Of a stretch of DNA of 64,000 nucleotides, positions 46,590 through 58,273 are shown piece by piece. This DNA is from Anastatus disparis (lineage: Eukaryota > Arthropoda > Insecta > Hymenoptera > Eupelmidae), in contig JAFFSR010000082.1 in NCBI GenBank assembly GCA_017163975.1, positions 795,001 through 859,000 of the forward strand, given 5' to 3'. Each line of letters starts with the position of its first letter. Position 1 is the stretch's first letter. The notes beneath the pieces are model-generated. The model made no database searches, was not told where the DNA came from, and saw only the letters and a list, made by a program, of their open reading frames with translations. Both the position numbers and the translations under genes were made by a program.

Positions 46590-47269
46590 ATTTCAAAATG
46601 AGTCTCAATATCTAGAAATTAAACGATATAAAAGATGTAAGATAACTACCGTGAATAGCTGCTTTCTTAAATAAACCTAAGGCACTTAAATTATCTATGC
46701 GAGATTTAGCCACCCAGCGGTATATCTAGATATCTACGTATATATACATCTGTTATGCAAATATGAAAATTTTTTTCTCAATTTTTTTTATATCTCTTAC
46801 TAAACCAAAATATTCCAAATTCCACACCGATGAAAATATAGGTCTCAAGGCTACCTATCCATAAAAAAAATTTGAGACAAAAAAAAATGGCTTTTTTGAG
46901 AAAAATGCATTTTTCATTTTTTACAAAAAGTGCAATTGCACTTCCGTTTTTTTGTTAAAAAAAATAAAAGACGGTGGAATTAAAAGAGCATCCTCTGTAG
47001 CATTGAACGAGCCTAAATTTATTTATAAAGATCACTACAGGGATAAAAACGATTAAAAAAAAAAAAAAAAAATTTCGATTTTTGAGAATTGAAAATTTAT
47101 AAGTCATTTTTGAAAAGTGCATAAAAACTGCATTTTTGATGATATTAAAAAATAAAAAAATACGTATACGCTTATTTTCAAAGTAGAATAATATAAAAAA
47201 TTTTTAAGCAGTTCGGAAAGATAGATGCAGTCGGTCTGCATGATTTGAGATGGAATCGGTCTTTTATTG

Positions 47270-47627
47270 ATTTTTCTGTTTTGAATATTTTTAATTCTTT
47301 TTTATTAGTTGTCCTGGAAAGTGTCACGTATAACCGCCCATAACCGGAAAATGGTGCTGGTAAATACACTCCGACTTTTTTAAATGATTGTCCTTGCGAC
47401 TCATTAAAAGTCATTGCATGAGCAGTTTTACAGGAAATTATTTTCTGGTCATCTGTAATGGCAGTCCATCATTTGCTGATAAGCTCATACGTGGTAAGAA
47501 TATAGTGCTTTCTTCTTTAATTTCTGTTAATAGTTTTGGAATAATAGTAAATTGATTTATTTTTGTTAATTTTTAGATAAGTTATAATTGTATTTAATAA
47601 GTAGCTTTTACCACTTTCACCTAAACC

Positions 47628-47640
<13 letters not shown>
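47270..47640 (-). pseudogene. Left Helitron helicase, Walker A and C-terminus
   Basis: Walker A GLGESGKS at 47604-47627 is intact. It is followed within ~20 residues by STIFLPRMSLSANDGLPLQM-type sequence and then MTFNESQGQSFKKVGVYLP and RLYVTLSRTT, the C-terminal motifs of Pif1-family helicases. In the right copy ~850 bases separate these parts, so motifs II-IV are deleted here. The tail of the frame below 47262 belongs to the Sola inverted end. Confidence 0.82.
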
Positions 47641-47684
<44 letters not shown>

Positions 47685-47747
47685 AGATCTAGATCTATAA
47701 TAAAAAAAGATTTCGCCGACGCCGCCGCCGTGTATAAGAATTGGATG

Positions 47748-48587
47748 CGTTGTTGCGTCGCACCATGTCAATTCCACGAAATCACATCTATTTCGTGGAA
47801 TTTCGACAAACACACGACTCGCTCGAACGCGGCATGCAAAGAGGTGGCAGCACGTTGCGGTCATCATAGTCAAATTTTCTATACTCGGGTCACTTTGCGC
47901 CCGAGTTAACGAGTCAAATCAAGTCATTTGTACAGTCAGTTCATCGTCAAGCACGACTGAATACACACCTCTCTGCACGCCTCGTGTCACGAGTCTCATC
48001 TTGAAAAATACAATCGTGTCCTAGTACACAGCACTCTAGCTGTAATAGACATTGCGTTGATCGCATTACGAATCAAAGTCTATTACCTCGTTTAAATTCG
48101 ATTGCAACAAACGTCACATTGATTTCCTTAAAATCAACGTTTGTTGTATACTCTGATTGAAAGCCGTGCGCGCACGCAAACCGACAGCATATGCAAGCGT
48201 TTACCGTATCTTGCGTTAATTTTAAGTGCGATAGTTCAGTGTTGTAAAATTTAATAAAAAGGGTTTTTTATGCCGAAAGGCTTTTTCCCTCTATATGGTG
48301 TTACATTTATTTCATAGTCCTTTAACTTTTCTCATAAAGATTAAATTTAATATAAATTACATCAATTACAAGCAATCAATTTAGAGTCAGTGAATACAAA
48401 ATTTGGTTAAGTGAAAATTAATTGGTGTAGTGAGATAAATTTAGTTAAAATCATTTCTTTTTTAATCTGTGTCTTTATTTTTATTTTTATTTTTTTTTAT
48501 TTATTTTTTATTATTCATTTTTTTTGTACTTTCATTTTTTGCTTAATTTAAATCTCTTTTTTTTGATTTTTATTCATTTGTGGTAAA
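47748..48587. mobile_element. Unidentified insertion flanked by ATTGGATG
   Basis: Exact 8-bp direct repeats flank this block, and neither it nor one repeat is present in the related right insert. It contains AATAAAAAGGG and a promoter-like mix and could be a solo LTR, but no inverted ends or coding were found. Confidence 0.38.
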
Positions 48588-48599
48588 ATTGGATGTAGC

Positions 48600-49210
48600 C
48601 TACGCTACATGCGTCCCTAGCTAGCTAGAATGCTGCTAGAATCTAGCTTAAATTCAGCTATAATTTAGCTAAAATTTAGCTGAAAGTTAACTAAAAATTA
48701 GTTAAAAGTTGGCTAAAAATTAGCTTAAAGTTAGCTTAAAGCTAGCTGAAGTCAGATAAAATTATATAAAAGTTAGCTACATTAAATCAAAAGTTAGCTA
48801 AATTTAATAATAAAATTAGCTAAATTTATACAAAATTTATTCAAAATTAGCTAAATTTATACAAAATTTAGATGAAAATTAGCTGAAATTTAGATAAGAG
48901 TTGGCTAAAATTTATATTAATTTTAAGCAATTTTAGGTAAATTTTGGTTTCATTTCAACTGGATTTTAGCTTTATTTCAGATCTATTTATATTATATTCT
49001 CTATTTACTATTAAAAGTATATTGCCGTTGTCGTCGCTATCGTCATCAGAAATATCCCCCTTATTCTTGGAACTAAATCTCAGCGTTAAATCAAGCTGGA
49101 TTGAAGCTTGTAATTAGCTTGGAAATAAGTAAATTAAGCTTAATTTAAGCTTTGAAACAGCTGAAAATTAGCTGAATTAAGCTGAATTTATGCTCGTAGT
49201 GAACTTGATA
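48600..49210. repeat. AGCTAAAATTTAGCTGAAAG-type degenerate repeat
   Basis: Many ~11-bp units around TTAGCTAAA. Related to 62310-62420. Confidence 0.85.
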
Positions 49211-49849
49211 ATAGCTAATTTTAAATTTTGTATATAACGATATATCATAACATATGAGTTTAAGATTAATAATATATGAATTTAGGTAATAATATCTTTT
49301 TTATAATTAGCTAATTATCCTGTAATCATTGTGAATTTCGATCATATAAATAATTATTAATTTTATGATTTTATTTAAAGTATAGGGTTGAAAATATCAA
49401 TTTGGAAAAGGTAAATTAAAGTATAATAACCAAATAATTAAATTTAAATTTTGTTATATCAAAATCAAAAACTTTATTATAGTCTTTATGAATTTTATTT
49501 AATTTTTATTTAATTTTTTAAAAGAACACCGACATCACAGTTTTCCAAATTGCTTATACTTAATTCAAAAATGTTTCAAATATATCTTTATTACTGCCTT
49601 ACATTTTAAAATATCGATAAAAAAACCAGAAAAAATAATGTTTGATTGATAGATTTATAGACTTTTTTTTTAATTCATTATGTTACAGTCAACGTGGGTA
49701 TTCTTTTTATTTAATAATCTATGTATAAAAATAATAGTTATTTTTTTTTGCAAATACATTTTTGGAAATTCGTGTAGATAAATAAATTCATGAAAAGATC
49801 ATTGAAGATTGACCTAGAGAAAACTTTTGAATGAATAAAATTATTTATT

Positions 49850-50600
49850 AAATTTTAAATAAAAACTTTCGGGAATCGAAATTCACATGATTTTTCTAAA
49901 TATTTATCCCATTCATCATCTATTACAACTAAATTTTTAGCTTTTGCTGCTTCAAAGAATGTTCGGTATGTAATTCCATCAAAAGGTTTCTAGGCTTTCA
50001 AAAAATGTTGCAGCTTTAACGTTAAGCAGAAGTAATCTTAAAAAGAATCTTTTTCTTTGTCTTGGATCAACTGAGTACATTCTGGTTAGACTAGGTTTCA
50101 TAGTTTTTATTCTTTTCGTCCATGTTTCATGTATTCGATTAAAAACATAATGTTGCGGTATATTAGAATGAAAGTAATTATGTGTCTCTGGATCACTTTT
50201 ATTAAGTTCAAACCACGCTGTGAGTGTTGTATTTAAATTTTTCTTTTCAATTTCGTGTTCGGATTATTCTTTGAAATACACATATTGTTCATTTTAATTA
50301 TAAATAGCTTATCTTTAAATTGTATGTGAAAGTTCACTCATATTATATTCCAATATGCGATGCAGAGCTTCTGGCGGGCAAATGTATCTTGTGTTCATAT
50401 ATTGTTTAATTTCATCATAAAACCTATCCAAATTATTCGTTCCATCCGTTTTATCATTAGTATTTCTTTCAGTATTTATTTCACTAGCTTTCATTTGTAT
50501 AAATGCACAATCATGTCCTTTGAAGCAGTATTTAAATAATTATTTTATAACTCCTACTGTTGAACATAATCCTTCCTATATTATATTAAAGTGAAACCAC
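49850..50600 (-). pseudogene. Left Helitron pre-helicase region
   Basis: Reads CPPEALHRILEYNMSELSHT (about 50390-50340), then LNKSDPETHNYFHSNIPQHY, TWTKRIKTMKPSLTRMYSV and RFFLRLLLLNVKAATFFESL, then AAKAKNLVVIDDEWDKYLEK. This matches the conserved stretch between Rep and helicase in Helitron proteins. A stop near 49990 and frame changes near 50250 interrupt it. Confidence 0.8.
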
Positions 50601-50689
50601 TTTTTTCCGTTTCTCCGGTTCTCCGGTTCTCCGCATTTTTTAAATGTGTCTTATCTTTTGGTAAGAAGAGTAGCAATTTTTTATTGGGC

Positions 50690-51115
50690 CCTATATAATT
50701 AGTACTCATTAGTCATAAGCTTCTTCTTGGGCCATATTTTTTTGGACCTTATATTATTTTGGACCCCATATATTTATTCAATGCCCATTTTTTCGGACCT
50801 ATTTTCATCCTTGTATTTTCTTGGGCTCTTTATTTTTTTAGCCTTATTTTTTGGGTCTAATATTTTTTTAGTCTATATTTTTTTGGGCTTTATTTTTGTT
50901 AGAGCCTTATATTTTCTTGCACCCTATATTTTTTTAGGCCCAATATTTTATTGGTCTCTATATTTTTTTGAGCTTTATATTTTTTGTGGCCTTATATTTT
51001 CTTGGACCCTACATGTTTTGGGTCCAATATTTTTTTGATTCATATATATACTTGGGCTCTATATTTTTTTTAGCTAAATATTTTTTTTAATCTTATATTT
51101 TTTTTTTAAATGTTG
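50690..51115. repeat. ~21-bp GGGC(C)...TATATTTTTTT repeat, about 20 units
   Basis: Units such as TTGGGCTCTATATTTTTTT of 18-24 bases. The hydrophobic plus frame across it is an artefact. It interrupts the left Helitron Rep C-terminus. Confidence 0.9.
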
Positions 51116-51236
51116 TATTAATAAATTTTTTGGAAAATTTCCAGTACATTGTTTCGTATTCTTATCCATACACGGACAATTTATATTTTGCATACCGCAG
51201 GGATCGTGTATCAAATTGTTCAACAATACTATATGA

Positions 51237-52620
51237 TTATGGATAAATATCTCTATTTAGGATTCCTGTAGTTATTATTTTATCAACTTTTTCGGGAATG
51301 TCAAATTTATCATTTTTATCTAAGAATAACAACTTATGGATATGCGGTGATCCTCGTTTTTGAAATTCGATTACATAACTATATGCAATACATTTTCCGT
51401 AAATTCCCTTTTTTATTACTAAATTTTGGAATTCCTCTACTTTGTGATAAAATACTTTTGTTATAATATCTGGTCTATCTATTGCATTTTCATAAATTTC
51501 CAAGTTTTTAGTTATTTCTTTCCAATGTGGGTCACAGGTCATAGTTACAAAAAGGTCAAGTTTACCATGATAACTTACAAGTGTCATTGAGTCAATGTTA
51601 TTTTGTTTTAAAAATCGTGGACTTCCTGTGAAGTTTGACGGTAATATTACCATTTTTCCAATTTTTGAAGAATCTAATTCTTTTTTGTTATGTAAATAGT
51701 TTACAACACCTTTGTAACAATTACTTCTTAATACGTTTTGGTTTTTTCGTATGAAATATAATCTGAAGGTTTTAACTTTTTCAAACGCATTAACAATGAA
51801 CTGTTGAGATATTTTTTGCAAATTAAGGAATGGATTAAATTCATTTCTAATACTCAATCTATAATTATAAAATTTCAAATTTTAAATATTAGATTTTCCA
51901 AATTTACTTTTGATATTTGGCATCCATTCAAAACCACCATTAGGATGAATATGTGGAATAATAATATCATTATAATGTTATGGATATGTCATAGGATCTG
52001 TATGTTTGCTAATTGTCGGTATACTAATTGGTTTATCATAATTAGAGTAAATGACAATATCACGTTCAATAGGAGGAAGATCGTCTTCTCCAACATATAC
52101 TATTGCAACTTCATTACAGGTAGATAGATTATATCTATTTTTATCCAAATTATTATTGCCGACAATAGACATAATAACAGTTCTTGGAGAACAATAGATT
52201 TTTGCACATCGTTGTAGTTCTTCTTCTTTTATTTTATGCATCCTCTTATAGGCTTTAGCATTACGGTTAATGTCTCTTATTAAGATATCTAAATGTTTTA
52301 ATAATGTTAAATTTTCGTGAAACTTATTCCGTTTAATCGTTGCCATTTCATTATCTAAAATATATAATTGTCCATATTTACGTGCTTCATCTTTATTAGG
52401 ATGTAACGCATATACATTATGGTAAATTTGTCTGCATATTCTAATAACTTGTGGTCTTTTACCCGGCAATGCACCAAAATTGGCACCAAAACTTGCGAAT
52501 GCCAAAGCATCATTGTACAACCTAATTTTTCGTCGAAAATCAATAATTTCTTTCGTTAATTCAGTTGCTAAAAATTTTAATTGGTCTGGGTGAGGAGGAT
52601 TTTTTTACAATTTTACTTTA
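51237..52620 (-). pseudogene. Left Helitron Rep/HUH nuclease
   Basis: Two overlapping open frames (52520-51978 and 51878-51237). N-terminal NDALAFASFGANF and PQVIRICRQIYH, then the Rep core LDLFVTMTCDPHWKEI, IAYSYVIEFQKRGSPHIHKL with the His-x-His pair at 51336-51344, and LLFLDKNDKFD. The HUH nuclease nicks and joins single-stranded DNA during rolling-circle transposition. The frame change lies near 51900-51980. Confidence 0.85.
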
Positions 52621-52929
52621 CCTTTATAACAACAATTTAAGAAATCGTTACTTTTAGTATATTCGAAAGCAAAATGTTTCGCATCACAATAAACACATGT
52701 ATTTGTCATAAAACCAATGCAATTTTCAGGTATGCGATTTTCATAAAAATATATATTTGCTATACAACCAATCAGTTTCAAATTAATTTTTTAAGTTAAT
52801 ATTTTTTCATTTAATTTCTTTGATTTTTTTTCTACTTTGCCCTTTATTGTTTTATTAATAACTTTGTTCAATACAATATTATGATTGTTATTATAATTAT
52901 TATTATTGTGATTTCCATTATAATTATTG

Positions 52930-53660
52930 TCTTCAATTTTTAATCGGTTTACACTTTATAAATAATGCCTTTAATTGACATGAATCATAATTATGTTGTC
53001 GCTTTTCTTCATCTCTTAGTTTATTCATTGTAGTATCATGATTAACATGTTTATTGTCATTAATTTTTATTTGTTTACACCTTGTGCGTGATTCTTCTAA
53101 TTGATAACAATCATTTTTTACTTGTGTTTTCTTAAAAATATCGGCATTTTCCAATTTTTGATTTTTAATTTGTACCATTCTCTCGTATTCATTATATTGT
53201 TCACTAATAAGTTTTCTATAAGTCTCTTTTTTGCGTAACTTTTCTTTTTCATGCAATTTTTTCAATTTATTAGTATCTCTATTTTCAGTTGATTTCATTT
53301 TTCATATCTTAATATTTTCAATTTTTTAAATATTTATTTAGTTGTTCTTCTTTTATTTTTATGTGAGTTTTTTTCACGTGTAGCTTCATTTGTACGTATT
53401 TGTTCCATTTTATCGGTACCCTTTGTTATTTTTTATTTCATTTTTGTTATTTTAGTATTTTTTAATTTTTCTTTGTATTTATTGGGTTGTTTTTCGTTAA
53501 TTTTTAAATAATTTTCTTATTTACGTAAAACTTTATTCGCACGTATTTGTTCCAATTTCTCAGTACTCATTTTTTCCTTGAATTTCAATTTTGTTACCTT
53601 AGTATTTTTTAATTCCTCTTCATATTTATTTGGAATTAACTTAATTCACCTCGCTCCTAA
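52930..53660 (-). pseudogene. Left Helitron Lys-rich N-terminal region
   Basis: An open frame 53298-52933 is rich in Lys, Glu and Gln with likely coiled coil (KLHEKEKLRKKETYRKLI). Upstream, two ~157-bp related segments (53395-53520 and 53550-53660) encode similar Lys-rich repeats with stops. Such regions precede the Rep domain in many Helitron proteins. Confidence 0.5.
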
Positions 53661-53699
53661 CGTCACTCGGTTGAATTTTCATGATTTATATTAACATCT

Positions 53700-54836
53700 A
53701 TAAATAGCCAAATTTAAAATAGAAAAGAATCATTCAACTTATGAATTTTAATATCGCAGTTTCATACTAAATACAATTTTTATATTTTTATGAAAAAAGG
53801 AATAATTGTAGTGAAAATTTGCATAAAATTTTATTTAAATAAAAATCATGTCATCATAATAGATTTAGTATTTGCATACTAAATTTTAATTGAAATAATA
53901 ATCTTATTAATATGTAAATATTTTTATAGCGATATAACAATGATTTTAAAGGTTTCTGTATTTTATCTAATGTTCTACCCATTAAAAAACCAATAGTGTA
54001 AATCACATAGGTGTCAGGAAGCATGTAATTATAATAAAATAATTAATATTTATTCTGAATCAATATAAGATAAATTTCTTTATGCTACTATCTTGAATAA
54101 TTTAATTTTAATTTTTTTAAATAGTTTACTACTTTTCTTGATTATTTTTATATACTAAAATTTTGAATTGAACTAATTCATAAAGACAAAATGATGACTA
54201 TGGGAGTGTAAGGTCTCATTTAAAACATAAAATAATATTTTTCAAATTCAATTTTGAAGGTTTTATATCGTTCGACCATTCAGAAATGTTAGGAAATTTA
54301 CGAAAATCTTATAAGTCAACTTATCTTATTATTTCTAGTTTCAAATCTTAGCATAAGTTGAATTTTAAATTTTTTTGACTCTATATTATGAATAATTCTT
54401 AGATTTTAAAGATGATATTATTTTTCAAATGTGAGGATTGTCAAGTTCTAATTTTGACTCAAATTTATAGCCAATACTTAAAACTCAGCATGTTATATTG
54501 TTCCGTATATCCTACATATCTCGTAAATAATAAAAAACGTTTCTCACGTACAAGGTGTTGAAAACAAATTCTATATTTATATCCAATTAAAAAATCATTA
54601 CAATTGTAATTTATAAACGATAAATAATTTCGTATTTTGAAATTATAATGTTTCATAAATGTAAATTGACTATTTACAATTATCACACGCTTCTTGTTAC
54701 ATGAAATATTAAATTTAATAAAATTTAAGTATTTGAATGTGTATGTACCAAATAAAAGTTTTGTTCAAGTCTGTCCAATATTTTTTTTTTAAAAGTTGCG
54801 TGCCGGGGTCAGCCGATCCTACTGCACTTTGGCACA
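53700..54836. other. AT-rich spacer, no gene
   Basis: Low-complexity AT-rich DNA. Confidence 0.5.
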
Positions 54837-54902
54837 TAGGGGAGAGCAAGGCAGGATGGGCCGTGATAAATGAATGGCCCATCCTGCCCGGCTCTCCCCT
54901 AA
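54837..54902. repeat. GC-rich perfect-stem hairpin
   Basis: TAGGGGAGAGC...AGGCAGGATGGGCC pairs with GGCCCATCCTGCC...GCTCTCCCCTA around a ~13-base loop. The only mismatch is at the CA/CG step. It is strongly GC-rich against its surroundings. Confidence 0.9.
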
Positions 54903-55678
54903 AAGTACCTTGAAAAAAGTAATTTTACCAAAGTTTTGGTTCAATAGGATTTCAGAGAGTTCAATAGAGGTCAGAGTAACTTAATCTCAAAGTTCAAAAT
55001 TTAACGATTCTATGAGAAATCACTACATTTTGAATTTTCAACTAAAGTTAATTCAACGTGGCTTATTTTTTCTTCTTGATATATACTATGGTTTGAATAT
55101 TTAGAACTTTATATTTCGCATGGAGGGTTCTATTCCAAATAAAAATATAAACTGTCATATTTTAAATTTTTTCGTTATTTTTTTTTAATTTGCCAAAATT
55201 TGAGATTTAATATTTTATAACGTTTAAGCTTGCAAATTAAAGGCCCTTGAGAGATTCCATCGTCAAGTTTGAATATTGAAAAATATAAAAAAAACAATAG
55301 AGCCATGCTACTTTGAAGTTACCTTATTTTTCCAAAAGGTCCAACTTTAAAGCCATTCAAAAAAAACTCTTTACATTTTTCTCAGCAAAATTTTCATGAT
55401 GGTTTATATTATCATTGAAGAAAGTCGCCACAAAATTTTGATCGGCTTATTCAGTTTGGTTCAAGATTTTAAGTTATTATAAAATTATGAAAATCACATT
55501 TTTTAAATTTTAGTTTTTCGTGTTTATTGTTCATAGCATTTTAATTTGCTTCGTGTAAAAAATTACATATATATTTAGAGTTTCGGCACTTCTTTGTACT
55601 ATAAAATAAGAGGTGACATAATCGCTGCTATTACAATTTGAAATTTGTAGAAATTAACACACAAAAATACATTCAATC
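54903..55678. other. AT-rich spacer, no gene
   Basis: Nothing recognised. Confidence 0.5.
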
Positions 55679-55693
55679 AACTGTGCCTCATTG

Positions 55694-56063
55694 TAGAGAG
55701 AGAGGTGGCGTAACGAATAGAGCTCTTGCCTTCAACGCGATGGGCATGGGTTCGAATCCTGGCCAGGTACCTCTGACTTTTTTTTCTAAAGAAAAATTAG
55801 TGTATGTACTAACAATATCGCGCAGCTCTTACAAAATCCAATCTCATTGGGTATCGATTGATTGTTGGTCACAAAAATGTGACTGATCATCGCCCGGCAG
55901 TCGAAGATTTCGATATGGTGTATCAGATGGGCTAGCCTGATGTAATGTGTTAAACGGTTCCGGGCTAGAATCTATCTGATATTATCATATGAAAAAAGTC
56001 AATTATATAGAGGATGACAATATCCTCTATATAATTAACTTTTTTTAAAAAAAAAAAAAAAAA
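55694..56063 (+). mobile_element. tRNA-derived SINE with poly-A tail
   Basis: The head has A-box-like GGTGGCGTAACGAATAGAGC and a consensus B box GGTTCGAATCC at 55749-55759. The first ~80 bases still look tRNA-like. The body contains a perfect inverted repeat ATAGAGGAT...ATCCTCTAT near 56010-56030 and ends in ~20 A. TSDs AACTGTGCC(T/T)(C/T)ATTG at 55679-55693 and 56064-56078 differ at one base. Confidence 0.88.
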
Positions 56064-56078
56064 AACTGTGCCTTATTG

Positions 56079-57219
56079 AAAAATCTTAAATGAAATCTAA
56101 ATGAGATCCAGCCGTCACTAAGTTGTATTTAAATGTATTATATTACTATATATAAATTAGTTAATTTCTTGGACAATATTATTTGAATATATAATATATA
56201 TTAAACTTATTGATACACAATCAGTATGAATTTTAAATTTATTGTTAAAAATGAAAATTTTTAAATTTTTTGTAAATTAATAAGCTTATATAAAAGTAAA
56301 ATATTATCATCAACAATCTAAATATAAGGTTTGGATACATATTATAAATATTTCAATAATCGTATGTGTGTATGTGTATATATACATGTATTTGGCATGT
56401 GCATGAGTTTATTTTAGTGTGTATGTATGTATGTGAATATATAAGTATGTGTATATGCGTATGTGTTTATATATACGTGTCAATATCACAAAAGATATGT
56501 GCAGGAAAAAAAAGTCTCAATTTTTTATTTCCATATAATAAAGAAGTAATAGCAAAATAACCACAGAAATTTTTTCTTTTTATGCTTAAGTATATGTTTT
56601 AAAATCAGCATAAATTGTGTATAATTATTAATCAAAATATTATAATATTTAAAAAATTTGTCTCACTAAATTCTGTTGAATTAATAATTTATGTTAAGAA
56701 ATAAATTATTAATTAGATATGTTCATAATGCTAAAATGTTTTCTATATTTAATTCAATAATTCAACATTCAAGTAATGTACCTTACATTTGGTAAATACA
56801 AAACGGATAATTATGATTGGAAAAATTATTTATTTTGTAAAAATCAATGATTCAACGAAGAAAAAGAAATTTCGGTATAAGTGAAATTTAATTCATCAAT
56901 CATATTTGAAAGTATTATAAAATAAATTTAAAATTAATCAAGAAACTAATATAAATATAGTCAAGTTTTTATCAAGCATTAAAAATTATGTTATATTACG
57001 GATGCTTTTAAATATAATTATTATTAAGAAATTTTTAATAATAGCTTTTATCTCCTTGATCCATATAAAAAATTTTAATAAAATGTTCAAAACTAATCAA
57101 AAATATAACATTATATCAAGAATTAATAATTAAAAAATAATAATAATCAATATCAAAAAATGAAGATACAAGAATTGGCACAACAACAATTACATTTATT
57201 AAATTATTAAAAATATATA
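56079..57219. other. AT-rich spacer with (TATG)n-like tract
   Basis: A TGTGTATGTA-rich microsatellite lies at 56360-56480. No gene. Confidence 0.5.
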
Positions 57220-57780
57220 GTGACTACAAATTTTGAAAGAAAAACTTCTCTACAGAAAAATTACCAAAACAGTAACAAAAGAAAATATAAACAAACTAAA
57301 GAAAAAATTTTGAGAATAATTGTAAATAAATTAAATACAATAACGTTGAAGAATCTGAAAATGGTATTAAACAAGAACCAGTTTTCATTATTAGGAATAA
57401 ATTGAATAATGATATAGAATTATCGAAATTAACAAAAGTTTGAATTAAAAAATTTAAAAATTTAAATATAACGCAACGAAAAAAACATATTTATTCTCAA
57501 AACATTAATGTGATTTCGAAATTTGAAAATAATTTTAAAAAGGATGAAAAATTTTAAAAAATTATAAAAGTTGCAATTGAAAAATCAAATTATGAATATA
57601 CTGCAACGAAAAAGTCAAATTTCATATCGAAAAAAAATTATAGAAAATAATCAAGAATCCTTAAAAAAAAATAAAAATTCAGCATATAAACAAAATTACA
57701 ACTTTGATAGACGAATTCATTACAAATCATATTATAAATATAATAAATATGAAATTTAAAAAAATAAAAAAAATATTACT
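57220..57780 (+). pseudogene. Right Helitron Lys-rich N-terminal region
   Basis: Two short open frames (57220-57405, 57571-57759) rich in Lys, Asn and Gln (KRKYKQTKEKILRIIVNKL). Likely counterpart of 52930-53660. Weak. Confidence 0.4.
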
Positions 57781-57787
57781 GGGAAAT

Positions 57788-58273
57788 GTTAAACTTACGA
57801 CAGATGTTTTCTAGACTATAAATTTCTATGTCAATATATAATCTATGTTTTATTTGTAGCTACATTCGCAATCTTGATGTCATATATTACTTTGTTATAT
57901 TATTTTATTTTATCATATTATCCCGTTTAATTAGTAAAAATAATAATTTTAGCTATAATTTTATCTTTTTTCTTCTGGTTTTTATTAAAATTTTCAAAAA
58001 TAACGATGATTTTTCAATTCTAGGCTATCAATTTTCGATCGTCATCAAATGTTACATTGCATTGCCTATCTTCAAATTTTTATATAACTTTACGACAGTT
58101 TACGACAGATTTTTTTTTGTCTAAACTGTTTAATATTTTTTATCTTATTTATATAAAATTTAGTATATTTTATAGTTTTATAATTTATTTTACGATATTT
58201 TCCATTAAATTTAACGTTTTTAAATTATTTTTACGATAGATATCTGAAAATAAACATCTGTCGTAAGTTTAAC
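57788..58273. mobile_element. Foldback/MITE, ends GTTAAACTTACGACAGATGTTT
   Basis: Left GTTAAACTTACGACAGATG is complemented at the right end (CATCTGTCGTAAGTTTAAC). The 486-bp AT-rich interior also carries TTTACGACAG twice near 58090. The TSD is unclear. Confidence 0.78.

Larger units (their letters stand above)
42588..47261 (-). mobile_element. Sola-like DNA transposon, ~497-bp inverted ends
   Basis: 42588-43084 is a close reverse complement of 46765-47261, starting GACCGATTCCATCTCAAATC on both. The 4-bp TSD agrees with the Sola superfamily. The interior has a minus-strand transposase and an upstream Cys-rich frame. Superfamily assignment rests on the transposase motifs and the TSD length. 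Confidence 0.78.
47640..49840. mobile_element. Composite insert before the helicase Walker A
   Basis: Starts with an AT run (47635-47683), then CGCCGACGCCGCCGCCGTGTATAAGAATT, broken here as GCCGACGCCGCCGCC and GTGTATAAGAATT. The right Helitron has the same opening at the same site (62260-62292). It then holds an ~840-bp less AT-rich block between two ATTGGATG copies (47740-47747 and 48588-48595), an AGCTAAAATTT repeat zone (48600-49210), and AT-rich sequence. No gene. Confidence 0.6.
42426..53700 (-). mobile_element. Left Helitron with nested insertions
   Basis: On the minus strand: a Lys-rich N-terminal region (about 53660-52930), a Rep/HUH domain (52620-51237), pre-helicase (50600-49850), and helicase Walker A plus C-terminal motifs (47640-47270), then a 3' region to 42426 that matches the right Helitron's 3' region (63680-63850, reverse complement). 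Insertions: a Sola-like transposon (42588-47261), a composite insert (47640-49840) and a 21-bp repeat (50690-51115). Exact termini were not identified. Helitrons replicate by rolling circle using Rep nuclease and 5'-3' helicase. Confidence 0.78.

Noticed and set aside
50727..51038. Hydrophobic 103-residue frame resembling a membrane protein
   Set aside because: It is the translation of a T-rich 21-bp tandem repeat.
55697..55777. Functional tRNA gene
   Set aside because: Good B box but poor cloverleaf, and it continues into a SINE body with poly-A and TSDs.
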